A DNA stretch of 64,000 nucleotides from Planctomycetaceae bacterium (lineage in GTDB: Bacteria > Planctomycetota > Planctomycetia > Planctomycetales > Planctomycetaceae): NCBI GenBank assembly GCA_019636285.1, contig JAHBXV010000019.1, positions 46,654-110,653 on the forward strand, given 5' to 3'. The notes under the pieces are model-generated. The model was not told the origin of the DNA and ran no database searches. It saw only the letters and a program-made list of their open reading frames with translations. This document shows, piece by piece, positions 22,264 through 32,752 of the stretch. Each line of letters begins with the position of its first letter. Position 1 is the first letter of the stretch. A program made the translations under genes and the position numbers.

Positions 22264-23571
22264 ATGGAACCGCCCATGAAACTGGCCTCCGGGACGACGC
22301 GTATTTCCAACGGCCGCCTTGTCGATGGGAATGGCGGACCGCCACTGCGCGATGCCGTCCTCGATATTCACGACGGCCGCATCACGTTCGTCGGCCCGGC
22401 AGCCGCTGCCCCCCTGCTCTCGCGCGAAGCCAACACCATCGACGCCCGCGGTGGAACGATCCTCCCCGGGCTGGTCGAAGCCCACTTTCATGCCACCTAC
22501 TTCAATATCGCTGCCCTCGAAGACCTGGATATCAAGTACCCCGTCGAATACGTCTCGCTGCTGGCCTCGGTCAACGCCCGACTGGCCCTCGAATGCGGCT
22601 ATACGTCCGCCCGCTCCGGCGGGTGCCTCTTCAATGTCGATGTCTGGCTGAAGAAAGCGATCGAGGAAGACCTGATTCCCGGCCCCCGATTGTCCGCCAG
22701 CGGTCGCGAGATCTGCTCGGCCGGGGGACTCATGGACTGGAACCCCGAGTTCCGCAAGATCGGCATGGAAGGGCTGGTCTTCATCATCAACGGGACCGAA
22801 GACGCCCGGCGAGCCGTCCGTTCGCTGGTCAAGGATGGTGTCGAATGGGTGAAAACTTACCCGACCGGTGACGCGGCCTCGCCCGATATCAACGACCATC
22901 ACACCCTGTGCATGACCTTCGAGGAAATGTACGCCGTCGTCGCCACCGCTCATAACCACAAGTTGAAGGTCACAGGGCACTGCCGTGCGAATGAAGGAAT
23001 CAAGAACGCCCTCCGCGCCGGGTACGACACCATCGAGCACGGCACCTTCATGGACAACGAAGCGCTCGACCTGCTGATGGTCCGCAACACCCCCGTCATT
23101 CCGGCCCTCTACTTCGAGAAAGCGAGCGTCGAACGCGGCCCCGAATTCGGCCTTCCGCAAGTTGTCATCGACGGCCACCAGGAAACTCTCGAAGCCGGGG
23201 CCGAAAGCGCCCGCCAAATTCTGAAGGCTGGCGGCCGCCTGGGAATGGGGGGCGACTACGGCTTCGGCTGGAACCCCCATGGCGATTACGCCCGCGAGCT
23301 GACCTTTTTCGTTCGCGACGTGGGACTTTCTCCCCTGGAAGTCCTCACGTGTGCCACCCGCACCGGGGCCGAAATCATGGGCCGCGAGAAGGAATTCGGC
23401 ACTCTCGAAGTCGGCAAACTCGCCGACGTGCTGATTGTCGACGGCGACGTCCTGGCCGACATCTCAATCCTCGAAGACCGCCGCCGCTTCCTCGCCGTCA
23501 TGCAGGGCGGCATCATCAAGGCCGGCCAACTCGCCGAGCCGTTCCCGATTGAGATTAAACGCGAGAAGTAA
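22264..23571 (+). CDS. Amidohydrolase family protein
   Basis: A 435-residue metal-dependent hydrolase of the imidazolonepropionase/prolidase-like amidohydrolase group. Signs: GGTILPGLVEAHFHATY with the metal HxH pair, GVEWVKTYPTGD around the possible bridging Lys, GHCRANEG and DTIEHGTFM with the metal His residues, and GGRLGMGGDYGF with the late Asp. The N- and C-terminal beta parts (ISNGRLVDGNGGPPLRDAVL, KLADVLIVDGDVL) form the usual sandwich domain. Substrate unknown; cyclic amides or dipeptides are typical. No signal peptide, so cytoplasmic. An internal Met five codons in is an alternative start. Confidence 0.88.
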   Translation: MEPPMKLASGTTRISNGRLVDGNGGPPLRDAVLDIHDGRITFVGPAAAAPLLSREANTIDARGGTILPGLVEAHFHATYFNIAALEDLDIKYPVEYVSLLASVNARLALECGYTSARSGGCLFNVDVWLKKAIEEDLIPGPRLSASGREICSAGGLMDWNPEFRKIGMEGLVFIINGTEDARRAVRSLVKDGVEWVKTYPTGDAASPDINDHHTLCMTFEEMYAVVATAHNHKLKVTGHCRANEGIKNALRAGYDTIEHGTFMDNEALDLLMVRNTPVIPALYFEKASVERGPEFGLPQVVIDGHQETLEAGAESARQILKAGGRLGMGGDYGFGWNPHGDYARELTFFVRDVGLSPLEVLTCATRTGAEIMGREKEFGTLEVGKLADVLIVDGDVLADISILEDRRRFLAVMQGGIIKAGQLAEPFPIEIKREK

Positions 23572-23671
23572 CGGCTGACGGCTATAGAACAGCTTCAAAC
23601 AGGGATCGCTGGCGGACGACCATCGAATGAGGTCACCACTTCGTCAGTCACGACCGCGAAGCGGTCGAAGA

Positions 23672-23705
23672 GGGTAGCCGTGGGTCGCGAAGCGCACCCA
23701 CGGAA
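23672..23705 (+). repeat. Dispersed palindromic repeat R1, copy 3
   Basis: Nearly identical to 2293-2324 except a for c in the loop. It is preceded by a gaccgcgaagcggtc hairpin at about 23651-23665. It lies between two convergent genes and may end transcription from one or both. Confidence 0.8.
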
Positions 23706-23710
23706 TCGAG

Positions 23711-24688
23711 TCACCCTCCGCGAACCAGCAGCACGATCAGGTAGGTCGCGTAGACAGCGATCAACACACCTCCCTCACGGCGCGAAATGGTCATTCCGCT
23801 GTGCATCAGTGGCAACAGCAACGCTGCTGTCCCCAGCATCCACCACAGGTCGCTCCCCGCCATGGCTGGGTTGAACGCAATGGGATGAATGACCGCCGTC
23901 GATCCCAGAATGCCCAGCAGGTTGAAGATGCTCGAACCGATGACATTCGCGACCGCGACATCAGCCTGCTTGCGGTAAGCGGCGACCAGCGAAGCGGCCA
24001 CTTCCGGCGCGCTCGTTCCGGCGGCGACAATCGTCAGACCGATCACCCGCTCGCTGAGTCCTGCCAGCCGCGCGAGTTCCACGCTCGATTGCACGAGCAG
24101 ACTGCCACCCGCCACCAACAGACCGACTCCGGCCAGCACTCCGAGGACCGCTAGAGAAATTCCCTTCAGTGCTCGTCGACCTTCCAGGCCCGCGACCTCA
24201 TCCGCGAATTCCTGGCTCTCCTCGGCCGTCAGTTCTTTTCGGGCCAGACGCAGCGAGTAGGCGATAAATACAATCAGCGAAAACAACAGCGCGGCTCCTT
24301 CGCCACGGTCGACCAGCGCATCACGCAAGAACGCCCAGCAGACCACGCTGGCCAACATCATCACCGGCCACTCCAGCCGTACGACGTTGCCGCGCACTGG
24401 CAACGGCATCAGAAGCGCGGTCAGGCCCAGGATCGCCGTGACGTTAAAAATGTTCGAGCCGACGACGTTGCCAATGGCGAGGTCCGGACTCCCCTTGAAC
24501 GCTGCCATCACGCTGACGGTCAGCTCCGGAAACGACGTCCCCGCCGCCACCACTGTCAGGCCGATGACCGCCGGCGTCAGCCCCGCGAACCGCGCGATGC
24601 GTGTCGCCCCGCGCACCAGCCAATCCCCTCCCAGCGTGAGGAACCCCAGACCCAACAGCCCCAGACCGATCGACCAGACAATCTGCAA
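23711..24688 (-). CDS. Calcium/sodium exchanger, CaCA family (YrbG-like)
   Basis: A 325-residue membrane exchanger with the two inverted alpha repeats of the family: [20 protein letters not shown] with [12 protein letters not shown], and [20 protein letters not shown] with [12 protein letters not shown]. The acidic ion-binding Glu residues (in FPELT and APEVA) are intact. About ten transmembrane segments, with a cytoplasmic acidic loop ([20 protein letters not shown]) in the middle. Moves Ca2+ or a related cation against Na+ or H+. Length is normal. Confidence 0.9.
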   Translation of the reverse strand: MQIVWSIGLGLLGLGFLTLGGDWLVRGATRIARFAGLTPAVIGLTVVAAGTSFPELTVSVMAAFKGSPDLAIGNVVGSNIFNVTAILGLTALLMPLPVRGNVVRLEWPVMMLASVVCWAFLRDALVDRGEGAALLFSLIVFIAYSLRLARKELTAEESQEFADEVAGLEGRRALKGISLAVLGVLAGVGLLVAGGSLLVQSSVELARLAGLSERVIGLTIVAAGTSAPEVAASLVAAYRKQADVAVANVIGSSIFNLLGILGSTAVIHPIAFNPAMAGSDLWWMLGTAALLLPLMHSGMTISRREGGVLIAVYATYLIVLLVRGG

Positions 24689-24735
24689 GGTGACGCACTC
24701 CGTTGGTCCCGGCCGCGTGGCGACCGTTCCGCGAT

Positions 24736-25731
24736 TCAGCCGGCCGCCTTCATTTCATAAAGGCGCACATGGTTGTCCTGGTGGGCGACTGCCAGACGAA
24801 TCCCGTCCACATGCAGCGACAAATCGCGGGCGTTGTTCGGCAGACCCTGGGTATGAAACTCTTCTTCGCTGTCAAGCTTCCAGAAGAAGATGTGCCCGCC
24901 GCCACCGCCGCCAGAGACGCCAATCACGAACGGCTCGCGCGGCACGGCCAGCCCCCACAGCGTGCCGTTCGGCTTCCCCTTGGCCTGGTGATTGTGAATC
25001 ACCTTTCCCGTGGCAACCTCCACTTGCGAAAGGATCGGGTTGCCGACCCCGGCGAACGCATTGGTGACGTTCGTGATGCCGCCCGCGAAGATCTTCGTCC
25101 CATCGCTTGAGTACTCCAGGCAATGCGGACCTCCGTAATCGGCCCGGAAGCCTTCGTCATACTTGCTGAGGGCTTCGACTTTGAAATCTCCCTTGATCGC
25201 CCCGTCGCCCGGGTTCCACACCAGGAATCGCGCTCCAAGATCTCCGGACACAATGGTCGTGCCGTCCGGCGACCAGGCGACGTTGTAAACGTGCTTCTCG
25301 TGGCCGGGCAATTCCCGCAACAGCTCGCCCGATTCCGTCGCCCAGATCTTCACTTTGTTGTCATTGCCGCAGGTGGCGACCATTTTTCCGTCGGGGCTGA
25401 CACACATCGCGCGGAGCCAGCCCTGGTGCGCGTCGATCGTACGGATCGGTTTCGCCTCGGCCGCTTCCGCTTCCCACCAGACCAGCCGGCCATCGAATCC
25501 GCCGGTCAGCAGGATTTTGCCATCCGGAGTGAAGCCGAGTGCGCGGACCCAACTGTCGTGACCTGCGTATTCCAGCTTCGCCCCGTCGGTGAGCGTCCAC
25601 CGCGTCACCTTATTGTCCTGCGTCCCACAAAAGACGAACCGGCCCGTCGGATCGAAGCGGCAACTCAACAGCGGAGCCGAATGAGCATACTTGGCAATCT
25701 CGTGAGTCTTGTCGGGCAGAGGCTCAGCCAT
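24736..25731 (-). CDS. WD40-repeat protein
   Basis: A 331-residue beta-propeller with WD40 repeats running through its length, e.g. [20 protein letters not shown] then [25 protein letters not shown] then [25 protein letters not shown] then [21 protein letters not shown]. About six to seven blades. Starts [18 protein letters not shown] at 25731 without signal peptide. Probably a protein-interaction scaffold. The gene stands alone upstream of a C-rich spacer. Confidence 0.85.
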   Translation of the reverse strand: MAEPLPDKTHEIAKYAHSAPLLSCRFDPTGRFVFCGTQDNKVTRWTLTDGAKLEYAGHDSWVRALGFTPDGKILLTGGFDGRLVWWEAEAAEAKPIRTIDAHQGWLRAMCVSPDGKMVATCGNDNKVKIWATESGELLRELPGHEKHVYNVAWSPDGTTIVSGDLGARFLVWNPGDGAIKGDFKVEALSKYDEGFRADYGGPHCLEYSSDGTKIFAGGITNVTNAFAGVGNPILSQVEVATGKVIHNHQAKGKPNGTLWGLAVPREPFVIGVSGGGGGGHIFFWKLDSEEEFHTQGLPNNARDLSLHVDGIRLAVAHQDNHVRLYEMKAAG

Positions 25732-26128
25732 GGCGGCAGGTCCGTCGGGGGAGGAGAGGCAGGCTATGGCTTCATGGTCACCCAAACCGGCAGCGGGAAC
25801 AAGGGGTAGGTTGAGTCGTTGAAGGAGGGGGCGACGCGGCGAGGGGGAGACACGGAGAGAAGACGCACGGACGATTTTCGGGTTTCCACTCTCCCACTCC
25901 CCGCGTCTCCCCTTCACCCCGTCCCTCTTCTCCCCCTCTTCCCCCAGCCAGTAACCGCCGCCCACCAACCACTCTCCCTTCCCCCCTCCCTTCCCCCCTC
26001 CCTCCCCCACTGGCTATCATTTTCCCTACGGGTTCGACCGTATCCCGTGCCGAGGTTCTGCCTGCCGTTCGACCCGATTGAGCACGCCGCGCACACCACG
26101 TTCTTCATTTTCAACAACAGATTCACAC
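25732..26128. other. Gene-free divergent spacer, C-rich and phrase-like
   Basis: About 400 bases between the divergent WD40 and kinase genes. Contains polypyrimidine runs around 25975-26005 (cttcccccctcccttccccc) and other short repeated phrases. No credible gene seen; it must carry both promoters. Confidence 0.5.
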
Positions 26129-27643
26129 ATGGCCGCGCCCAAAGATGCTGCCGGTCCCGAGGCCGCAAAGTCGAACGAGACCTCGTCCGAGGGACAGCGC
26201 GATCTCACCAATCGCATGCTGGGGGAATTCCGTCTCCTCCGGCGGCTGGGCAAGGGAGGAATGGCCGAGGTCTACCTGGCCGAACAGACCTCGCTCAAGC
26301 GGACCGTCGCCGTCAAGGTGCTGCGGCCCGAGTTCGTGACCGACGAGGCCTACCTGCGGCGGTTCCGGCAGGAAGCCGCGTCGGCCGGTCGGCTCAACCA
26401 TCCCAACATCGTGCAGGTCTACATGATCAGCGCGCAGGATGGCATCGAGTACATTGCCCAGGAATACGTCCAGGGGCGAACGCTTAAAGACCTGATGAAC
26501 CGCAAGGGACCGCTCGATCCCTCGCTCGCGCTGTACTTGATGAAACAGATCGCCAGCGCGCTATTGGCAGCCAGCCAGGAAGGAATCGTTCACCGCGACA
26601 TCAAGCCCGAGAACATCCTTCTCACCCGCAAGGGGGAAGCCAAGGTCGCCGACTTCGGGCTTGCTCAACTGACCTTGCAAGGCGAACGTGTTGCCCTCAC
26701 TCAGGTCGGCGTCACGATGGGAACGCCGCTTTACATGAGCCCCGAACAGGTCGCCGGCAAACCGGTCGACCAGAGGAGCGATCTCTACTCGTTCGGCGTG
26801 ATGTCGTATCACATGCTCGCCGGCCGTCCGCCATTCGGGGGCGACACGGCGTTGTCGATCGCCGTCCAGCATCTGAACGAAACTCCCGTGGAACTTCGGA
26901 AAGTTCGTCCCGATCTGCCGAAGACCCTGTGCGACTGCATCCATCGACTGATGGCCAAGAAACGGGAAGACCGATATCCCGACGCTCAGACGCTTCTTGC
27001 CGACTTGCGGCAGATTTCCCGGCAGATCAGCGGCAAAGCGGGAGTCGATCCCGACACGCAGATCGAACTCGATCTCGACAGCCCACGCCGGCCGACCGCC
27101 TCGCTGGCACAGTTCTGGACGCGGCCTCTGCGGCGTCAGGTGGCGGCGCTGGCGATCGCCAGTTTCGTCGCAGTATTGCTGGGAGCAGGCGGCGGCTGGT
27201 TGACGCGCCCCGCCGATCCCTTCCGAACCCCCCCGCCGCCAGTTCAGCGCAAGACCCCCAAACTGGAAAACGTCCAGGCGCAGTTGTTCTACGCGCTGTC
27301 GCACAGCGACGACGAAGATGCCTGGAAGGCGGTCATCGAATACTTCCCGGATGAACGCTCCGAACGCGACCGGGCCGAAACCCGTCTGGCCGTCATCTAT
27401 TTGCGAACCGGCCGCTTGCAGGAAGCGCGTGCCATCTTTGACCAGCTCGCCGACTCCTCCGGCTGGAGCCGCGCCCAGGGTCTGGGCGGCCAGGCTTACC
27501 TGCTCTGGCTCGACCGCCAATACGACGAAGCCGTCAAGCGCATCGGCCTGGCCCGAACGCTCGACCAGCCGTTTGACGGCTCCCTCTCGCGATTGATTGA
27601 AGAAATCAACCGCGGCCCCCTGGGCGGCCCGCCCAGAGGGTGA
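26129..27643 (+). CDS. Transmembrane serine/threonine protein kinase
   Basis: A 504-residue PknB-type kinase. Kinase motifs are complete: LGKGGMAEVYLAE glycine loop, Lys in VAVKVLRPE, HRDIKPENILL catalytic loop, VADFGLAQ, MGTPLYMSPEQ activation end, SDLYSFGVM. The kinase domain covers about residues 30-290. One transmembrane segment follows (VAALAIASFVAVLLGAGGGW, about 345-365), then a periplasmic helical part with TPR-like pairs (AVIYLRTGRLQEARAIFDQL; YLLWLDRQYDEAVKRIGLAR). The start ATG at 26129 is used; upstream frame is spacer. Substrates unknown. Confidence 0.9.
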   Translation: MAAPKDAAGPEAAKSNETSSEGQRDLTNRMLGEFRLLRRLGKGGMAEVYLAEQTSLKRTVAVKVLRPEFVTDEAYLRRFRQEAASAGRLNHPNIVQVYMISAQDGIEYIAQEYVQGRTLKDLMNRKGPLDPSLALYLMKQIASALLAASQEGIVHRDIKPENILLTRKGEAKVADFGLAQLTLQGERVALTQVGVTMGTPLYMSPEQVAGKPVDQRSDLYSFGVMSYHMLAGRPPFGGDTALSIAVQHLNETPVELRKVRPDLPKTLCDCIHRLMAKKREDRYPDAQTLLADLRQISRQISGKAGVDPDTQIELDLDSPRRPTASLAQFWTRPLRRQVAALAIASFVAVLLGAGGGWLTRPADPFRTPPPPVQRKTPKLENVQAQLFYALSHSDDEDAWKAVIEYFPDERSERDRAETRLAVIYLRTGRLQEARAIFDQLADSSGWSRAQGLGGQAYLLWLDRQYDEAVKRIGLARTLDQPFDGSLSRLIEEINRGPLGGPPRG

Positions 27644-27683
27644 TGGGCCAGCCATCAGCCGCTTCCCGCGTCGACTCTCCCAT

Positions 27684-28238
27684 TTACTGAAAGAAATTGT
27701 GCGGCGGTTTGAATTTCGATTCGAGCCGGAATTCGAACGTCGATTCCAGAGGCTTGACGGTCGCCCCCTGGATAATCGCGTGGGGTTTGAACTGTGCGTA
27801 GACGGGCGGAATTTGTTCGACCATGCCCACTTCGCCGCGCTGCGCCCCGGGAGGAATGGGCGAACCATCGGGCTGCGTGATTTTCGAGAACGTCACGCCG
27901 TAATCACCAGGCGGGCAGCCGGGATTTTGCTGATAGTCGGTGATCGTGAATTTTCCCTCGGCGTCGGTGAGTCCAAAGCCCCCGTTTCCTTTCGTTTCCC
28001 CTGTGGGGTTAAACATCACGGTGGCCCCGGCGAGCGGCTGGCCGTCCATGACGACCCTTCCCGTGACGGGAATCATCTCCAGGTTAGGCCCGGAAGTTCC
28101 GCCTCCGCAACCGGAAAGAGTCGCCAGAAAACCGGCCGCCAGCATCCAGCAACGAAGGGACGGCAAACACTTCAATTTCGACAAGGACGGATTCCTTTTC
28201 AAAGATCGGAAACAATTTCGCACAGCACCGCGGGTCAT
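27684..28238 (-). CDS. Lipoprotein with carboxypeptidase-regulatory-like domain
   Basis: A 184-residue lipoprotein. Signal region LRCWMLAAGFLATLSGCGGG with the lipobox Cys, then a beta domain resembling that of 21389-21847 (MIPVTGRVVMDGQPLAGATV, then DAEGKFTITDYQQNPGCPPG and DYGVTF). It follows the DUF1559 gene at 28492-29511 at 253 bases, which include a dispersed element. Second DUF1559/lipoprotein pair of the window, in reverse order to the first. The start (28238) is the best Met before the signal; the basic N-region is long. Confidence 0.75.
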   Translation of the reverse strand: MTRGAVRNCFRSLKRNPSLSKLKCLPSLRCWMLAAGFLATLSGCGGGTSGPNLEMIPVTGRVVMDGQPLAGATVMFNPTGETKGNGGFGLTDAEGKFTITDYQQNPGCPPGDYGVTFSKITQPDGSPIPPGAQRGEVGMVEQIPPVYAQFKPHAIIQGATVKPLESTFEFRLESKFKPPHNFFQ

Positions 28239-28410
28239 AGCCGCGGGCGACCGATGGCCGAGACGTTTGACCACGGCAGCGGTCACGACATTCGACTCAC
28301 GGGACGCGCCTCGCGTCCGTGATTGCGCCGAAAGCCGCGAGGCTTCAGGCAATGTCGCGCTGGGCAGCGCCAACGCGACACCCGATTTCAGGCGATGATG
28401 ATTACAGGTG

Positions 28411-28491
28411 GTTTCAAAACCCTCTGGACGCCGGGACTGTCGTCAGAATTCGAGACGTTTTCCCGCCGCCAGCCGGGTTTTGAAACGTGTT

Positions 28492-28496
<5 letters not shown>
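28411..28496 (-). repeat. Dispersed 85-base element R5, copy at DUF1559 stop codon
   Basis: On the minus strand this begins with the DUF1559 stop codon (tagaacacgtttcaaaaccc) and ends gagggttttgaaac. It aligns over about 80 bases with 62016-62104, with shared internal gaaaacgtctcgaa and gtccagag. The ends gtttcaaaac and gttttgaaac form a 10-12 base stem. In both places the stop codon TAG is part of the element. Confidence 0.85.
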
Positions 28497-29511
<1,015 letters not shown>

Positions 29512-29911
29512 AGTAAACTCCCAACGAAAAACATCGAAAAAGCAACGTGCCGATCATCTCCGCCACGCCGGGATAAGAGCGTGCGAAGGCCGATCGGGGA
29601 CGACTCGCAAACTCGTCAAGCAAATTGCAGGCCCGATCTGACCGTCGGAGAGCGGCCAGTCTTTTCCGTTCGGCGACGGAAACTCCCGAGAGGCCTCAAT
29701 TGAGTCGCTCAACCTGCGGAAAGCGTCTTCTGACGATCAGATTATCCCATCCGACAGTCGAATCCAAAAGTGAACATATCTCTATCCAAATCCAGCGTCG
29801 GCGCCCCGCTCTTCTTCCCATCTTCGCCTCAAGACTGCACGAGGATCGGGCAATCGTGCTGGATTTAAGGGGTTGTAATCGACTCGGAGCCCGAGATGGC
29901 CACGCCTTTTT
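29512..29911. other. Gene-free spacer upstream of DUF1559 gene
   Basis: 400 bases after the end of the Kef-type antiporter and before the DUF1559 start, both on the minus strand. No credible coding frame, no named repeat. It should hold the antiporter terminator and the DUF1559 promoter; neither could be pinned down. Confidence 0.4.
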
Positions 29912-32590
29912 TCAGGGGCTGGGGCGAGGCTCGAACGCGAACGTGTCGATCAGCGACAGGACATCCGTGGGAGAGTCGGCTTGCATTAACGCGTCTCGTG
30001 ACGACTCGTTGCAGCAAATGTCCGCCAGTTGCTTGAGCAGAGCAAGCTGGGTCTCTGGTTGCTCGGCCGGCGTGACCAGCAGAAATGCCAGATGGACGAG
30101 TTCGGCGGCTCCGGGCGAAAACAGGATGCCGTCGTGGCAGCGTCCGAAAATGACGAGGGGGACCGCGAGTCCAGGACAGGGAACATTGGGAATCGCGACA
30201 CCGTTTCCGAGAACCGTTGAGACCTGTTCTTCCCGCGCCTGAGCCAGGAGGCCGATCTGTTCGCCACTTATCTCTGGCGGAAGCTTCCCGCTTGGAATCG
30301 CCCGTGCCAGTTCGGCGATGGCTTCCGCTCCCGTGCGCGCGGCAAGTTCCAGGACAATCGCGCCATTGGAGACGGCATCGATCAGGGAGACCTGGTGCTC
30401 GTGCGGGTACTCGTCCTCGATTTGACCGACGACCTGCTCCAGAATGTCTTCGTGGGTAACCATGCCGATCAATTGCTCGCCATCCTCCACGAGGTAAACC
30501 GAATCGGCTTCGTCCTGCATGCGCATCAGGACGGATTCAATCGTGTTCTCCGAGTGAATGGACTTCAGGGGACGAACGAGTGCCAGCCAGTCCCCCGCCG
30601 CCGCGCGGGCGATCAGGTCTTTGGTCAGGAGGTAGCCAATCGGCCGGCGGGTCGCCGGGTCGACAACCGGCCAGCGGGAGAATCGTTCCTGGGAAACCTG
30701 CGCGAGGACCGCGTCTCGATCGGCGGAGGAGGATAACCACCGCACGCGCGACCAGGGAACCATCACGCTGCGCACGCGCTGCGAACGAATGTTGGACACG
30801 TTCTCCATGATGAGTTGCAGGCGAAGATCCTTGATCTTTCTGTCTGCGGCTTCCCGATGGAGTCCGGTATCCGCCAGAACCAGTCGCGCCAGCGCGATGG
30901 CGGCTTCCACTTCCTCGAAGACCGCGGCGTTCGCGCCGGCCTGCTCCAGATCCCGGCGTTCCCGGATGTACCGCGCCCGCACCAGAATGCGGACATTGGG
31001 ATTCAAGCTCCTCGCGGCCGCCACGACCGCTGCCCGATCCGTCGTGTGCGGCAACGTGAGGATCAAGTGCGACGCGTGCCGCATCCCGGCCTGTTCCAGA
31101 ATGGTGTCGTGCGAGGCATCGCCAAAGATCGCGGGCTGACCGGCCGCCTTCAGCGAAGAAACCGTGTCCATGTTCATGTCGATAATGACGGTGGCGAGTT
31201 TGGCCTCGCGCAAGAGGCGATGAACCGAGCGGCCGACCGGTCCATAGCCGACAACGATGGCCAGACGCTCCTTGGGGTTGTTCGCCTTCGCGAATTGGTC
31301 GGCGATGGCCTCGTTCGAGGCCATCGCGCGGCGTTCGGCGCGCCCATTCAGGATTTTCCAGAGGCGAGGCCGGGCTTTCAGCCACCGCTCGATTTTCGGC
31401 AGCGCCCGGAACAACAGCGGGTTCAAGGTGATCGAAAGAATGGCGGCGGCCACCAGCATGTTGTGGCCTTCCGTCGGCATCAAACCATGTCGGCCCGCCA
31501 GATCGGACAGAATGAACGAAAACTCGCCGACTTGCGCCAGGCCGATCGCGACCGTGAGGGCCGTTCGGGCCGAATGCCCCAGCAAGGCCACGATGACCAG
31601 CGCGGCCAGCGGCTTCGCCAGCAAGACAATCCCCATCGCGGCGACGACCATGAGGGGGTGCGTGATGAGGAAGCTGGGATCGAAGAGCATGCCCACCGAA
31701 ACGAAAAACAAGACCGCGAAGGCGTCCCGCATGGGAAGGGCGTCGGCGGCGGCTTGATGGCTGACGGGCGACTGCGCGACGACCATCCCCGCGAGAAAGG
31801 CCCCCAGCGCCATCGAAGCGCCGAAGAACACGTAAGAACCCGCGGCGATCGCGATCGAAATCACCAGCACGGTCAGCGTGAACAGCTCCCGCGAGCGAAG
31901 CCGCGCGACGTGCACCATCACCTTCGGAATCACCCGCGAGCCGGCCAGAAGAACAATCACGACGAGTGCCGCGAGCTTCAGCAGGGCCAGCCCCAGCACC
32001 ATACCGAACCCCAGCGATCCTGCTGTCTCCACGGCTGCATGAGCGTCATGGCCTCCCGGCTCGACAGGCGCGGTTCCCAGCACCGGGATGAGCACCAGCA
32101 GCACGACCGTGAAAATATCCTCGACGATCAGCCACCCCACCGCGACATGCCCCTGGGACGAGTTCAGCATGTCGGCGTCCATCAGAACGCGCATCAACAC
32201 GACCGTGCTGGCGACCGCCATCGCCATCCCGATGACCGCCCCCGTCTGCCAGGGCATGCCAAACAGGGAGAACACGGCAATCGCGACAACGGTCGCGACG
32301 ATACTCTGCCCGATGGCCCCGGGGATCGCCACGTCCTTCACGGACAAGAGATCCTTGAGATGAAAGTGCAGCCCGACACCGAACATCAGCAGGATCACGC
32401 CGATTTCCGCCAATTGATGGGCCAGATGCACGTCGCCGCGGTAACCGGGTGTATGCGGGCCGATCATCACGCCCGCCAGGAGATAGCCGACGATCGGCGA
32501 AAGTCCCAAGCGATGCGTGATGTAACCGAAAATCAAGGCTCCGGTGAGGCCGGACGCCACGAGAAAGATCAGATCCAGGCTTCCGTGCAT
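29912..32590 (-). CDS. Kef-type K+/H+ antiporter with RCK, CBS and EIIA-like domains
   Basis: An 892-residue CPA2-family cation/proton antiporter. Membrane part (about 1-390) begins GLTGALIFGYITHRLGLSPI, includes LLMFGVGLHFHLKDLLSVKD and the conserved VEDIFTVVLLVL and ASMALGAFLAGMVVAQSP. Then an RCK/TrkA-N domain (about 440-560: VVGYGPVGRSVHRLLREAKL, FGDASHDTILEQAG), a CBS pair (about 615-735: RWPVVDPATRRPIGYLL, VYLVEDGEQLIGMVTHEDIL), and a C-terminal PTS EIIA type-2-like domain (about 740-880). In the EIIA domain the phospho-His position reads GVAIPN with Asn near residue 802. Start 32590 has a perfect AGGAGG. Third gene of a probable usp-mgtE-kef operon. Confidence 0.88.
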   Translation of the reverse strand: MHGSLDLIFLVASGLTGALIFGYITHRLGLSPIVGYLLAGVMIGPHTPGYRGDVHLAHQLAEIGVILLMFGVGLHFHLKDLLSVKDVAIPGAIGQSIVATVVAIAVFSLFGMPWQTGAVIGMAMAVASTVVLMRVLMDADMLNSSQGHVAVGWLIVEDIFTVVLLVLIPVLGTAPVEPGGHDAHAAVETAGSLGFGMVLGLALLKLAALVVIVLLAGSRVIPKVMVHVARLRSRELFTLTVLVISIAIAAGSYVFFGASMALGAFLAGMVVAQSPVSHQAAADALPMRDAFAVLFFVSVGMLFDPSFLITHPLMVVAAMGIVLLAKPLAALVIVALLGHSARTALTVAIGLAQVGEFSFILSDLAGRHGLMPTEGHNMLVAAAILSITLNPLLFRALPKIERWLKARPRLWKILNGRAERRAMASNEAIADQFAKANNPKERLAIVVGYGPVGRSVHRLLREAKLATVIIDMNMDTVSSLKAAGQPAIFGDASHDTILEQAGMRHASHLILTLPHTTDRAAVVAAARSLNPNVRILVRARYIRERRDLEQAGANAAVFEEVEAAIALARLVLADTGLHREAADRKIKDLRLQLIMENVSNIRSQRVRSVMVPWSRVRWLSSSADRDAVLAQVSQERFSRWPVVDPATRRPIGYLLTKDLIARAAAGDWLALVRPLKSIHSENTIESVLMRMQDEADSVYLVEDGEQLIGMVTHEDILEQVVGQIEDEYPHEHQVSLIDAVSNGAIVLELAARTGAEAIAELARAIPSGKLPPEISGEQIGLLAQAREEQVSTVLGNGVAIPNVPCPGLAVPLVIFGRCHDGILFSPGAAELVHLAFLLVTPAEQPETQLALLKQLADICCNESSRDALMQADSPTDVLSLIDTFAFEPRPSP

Positions 32591-32653
32591 TCCGCCTCCT
32601 GTCGCGGGTCGCTTCCGATGCTCGTGCTCAGCCGATGATTCAAGATAAGAGAT

Positions 32654-32726
32654 GGGCTGCACCGGCTTTGCCAGTGCGGCGTGTCATGGGGTTCAGCTCA
32701 AATCGCACTGGCGAAGCCAGTGGCAC
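32654..32726. repeat. Inverted repeat R2 pair between transport genes
   Basis: ctgcaccggctttgccagtg (about 32657-32677) and cgcactggcgaagccagtgg (about 32706-32726) are members of the R2 repeat also seen in the phage-like cluster. They can form paired stems in the leader between the MgtE-like and Kef-type genes. Confidence 0.75.
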
Positions 32727-32752
32727 GCTGCGAATGCGGGGCCGTTCCGGGT

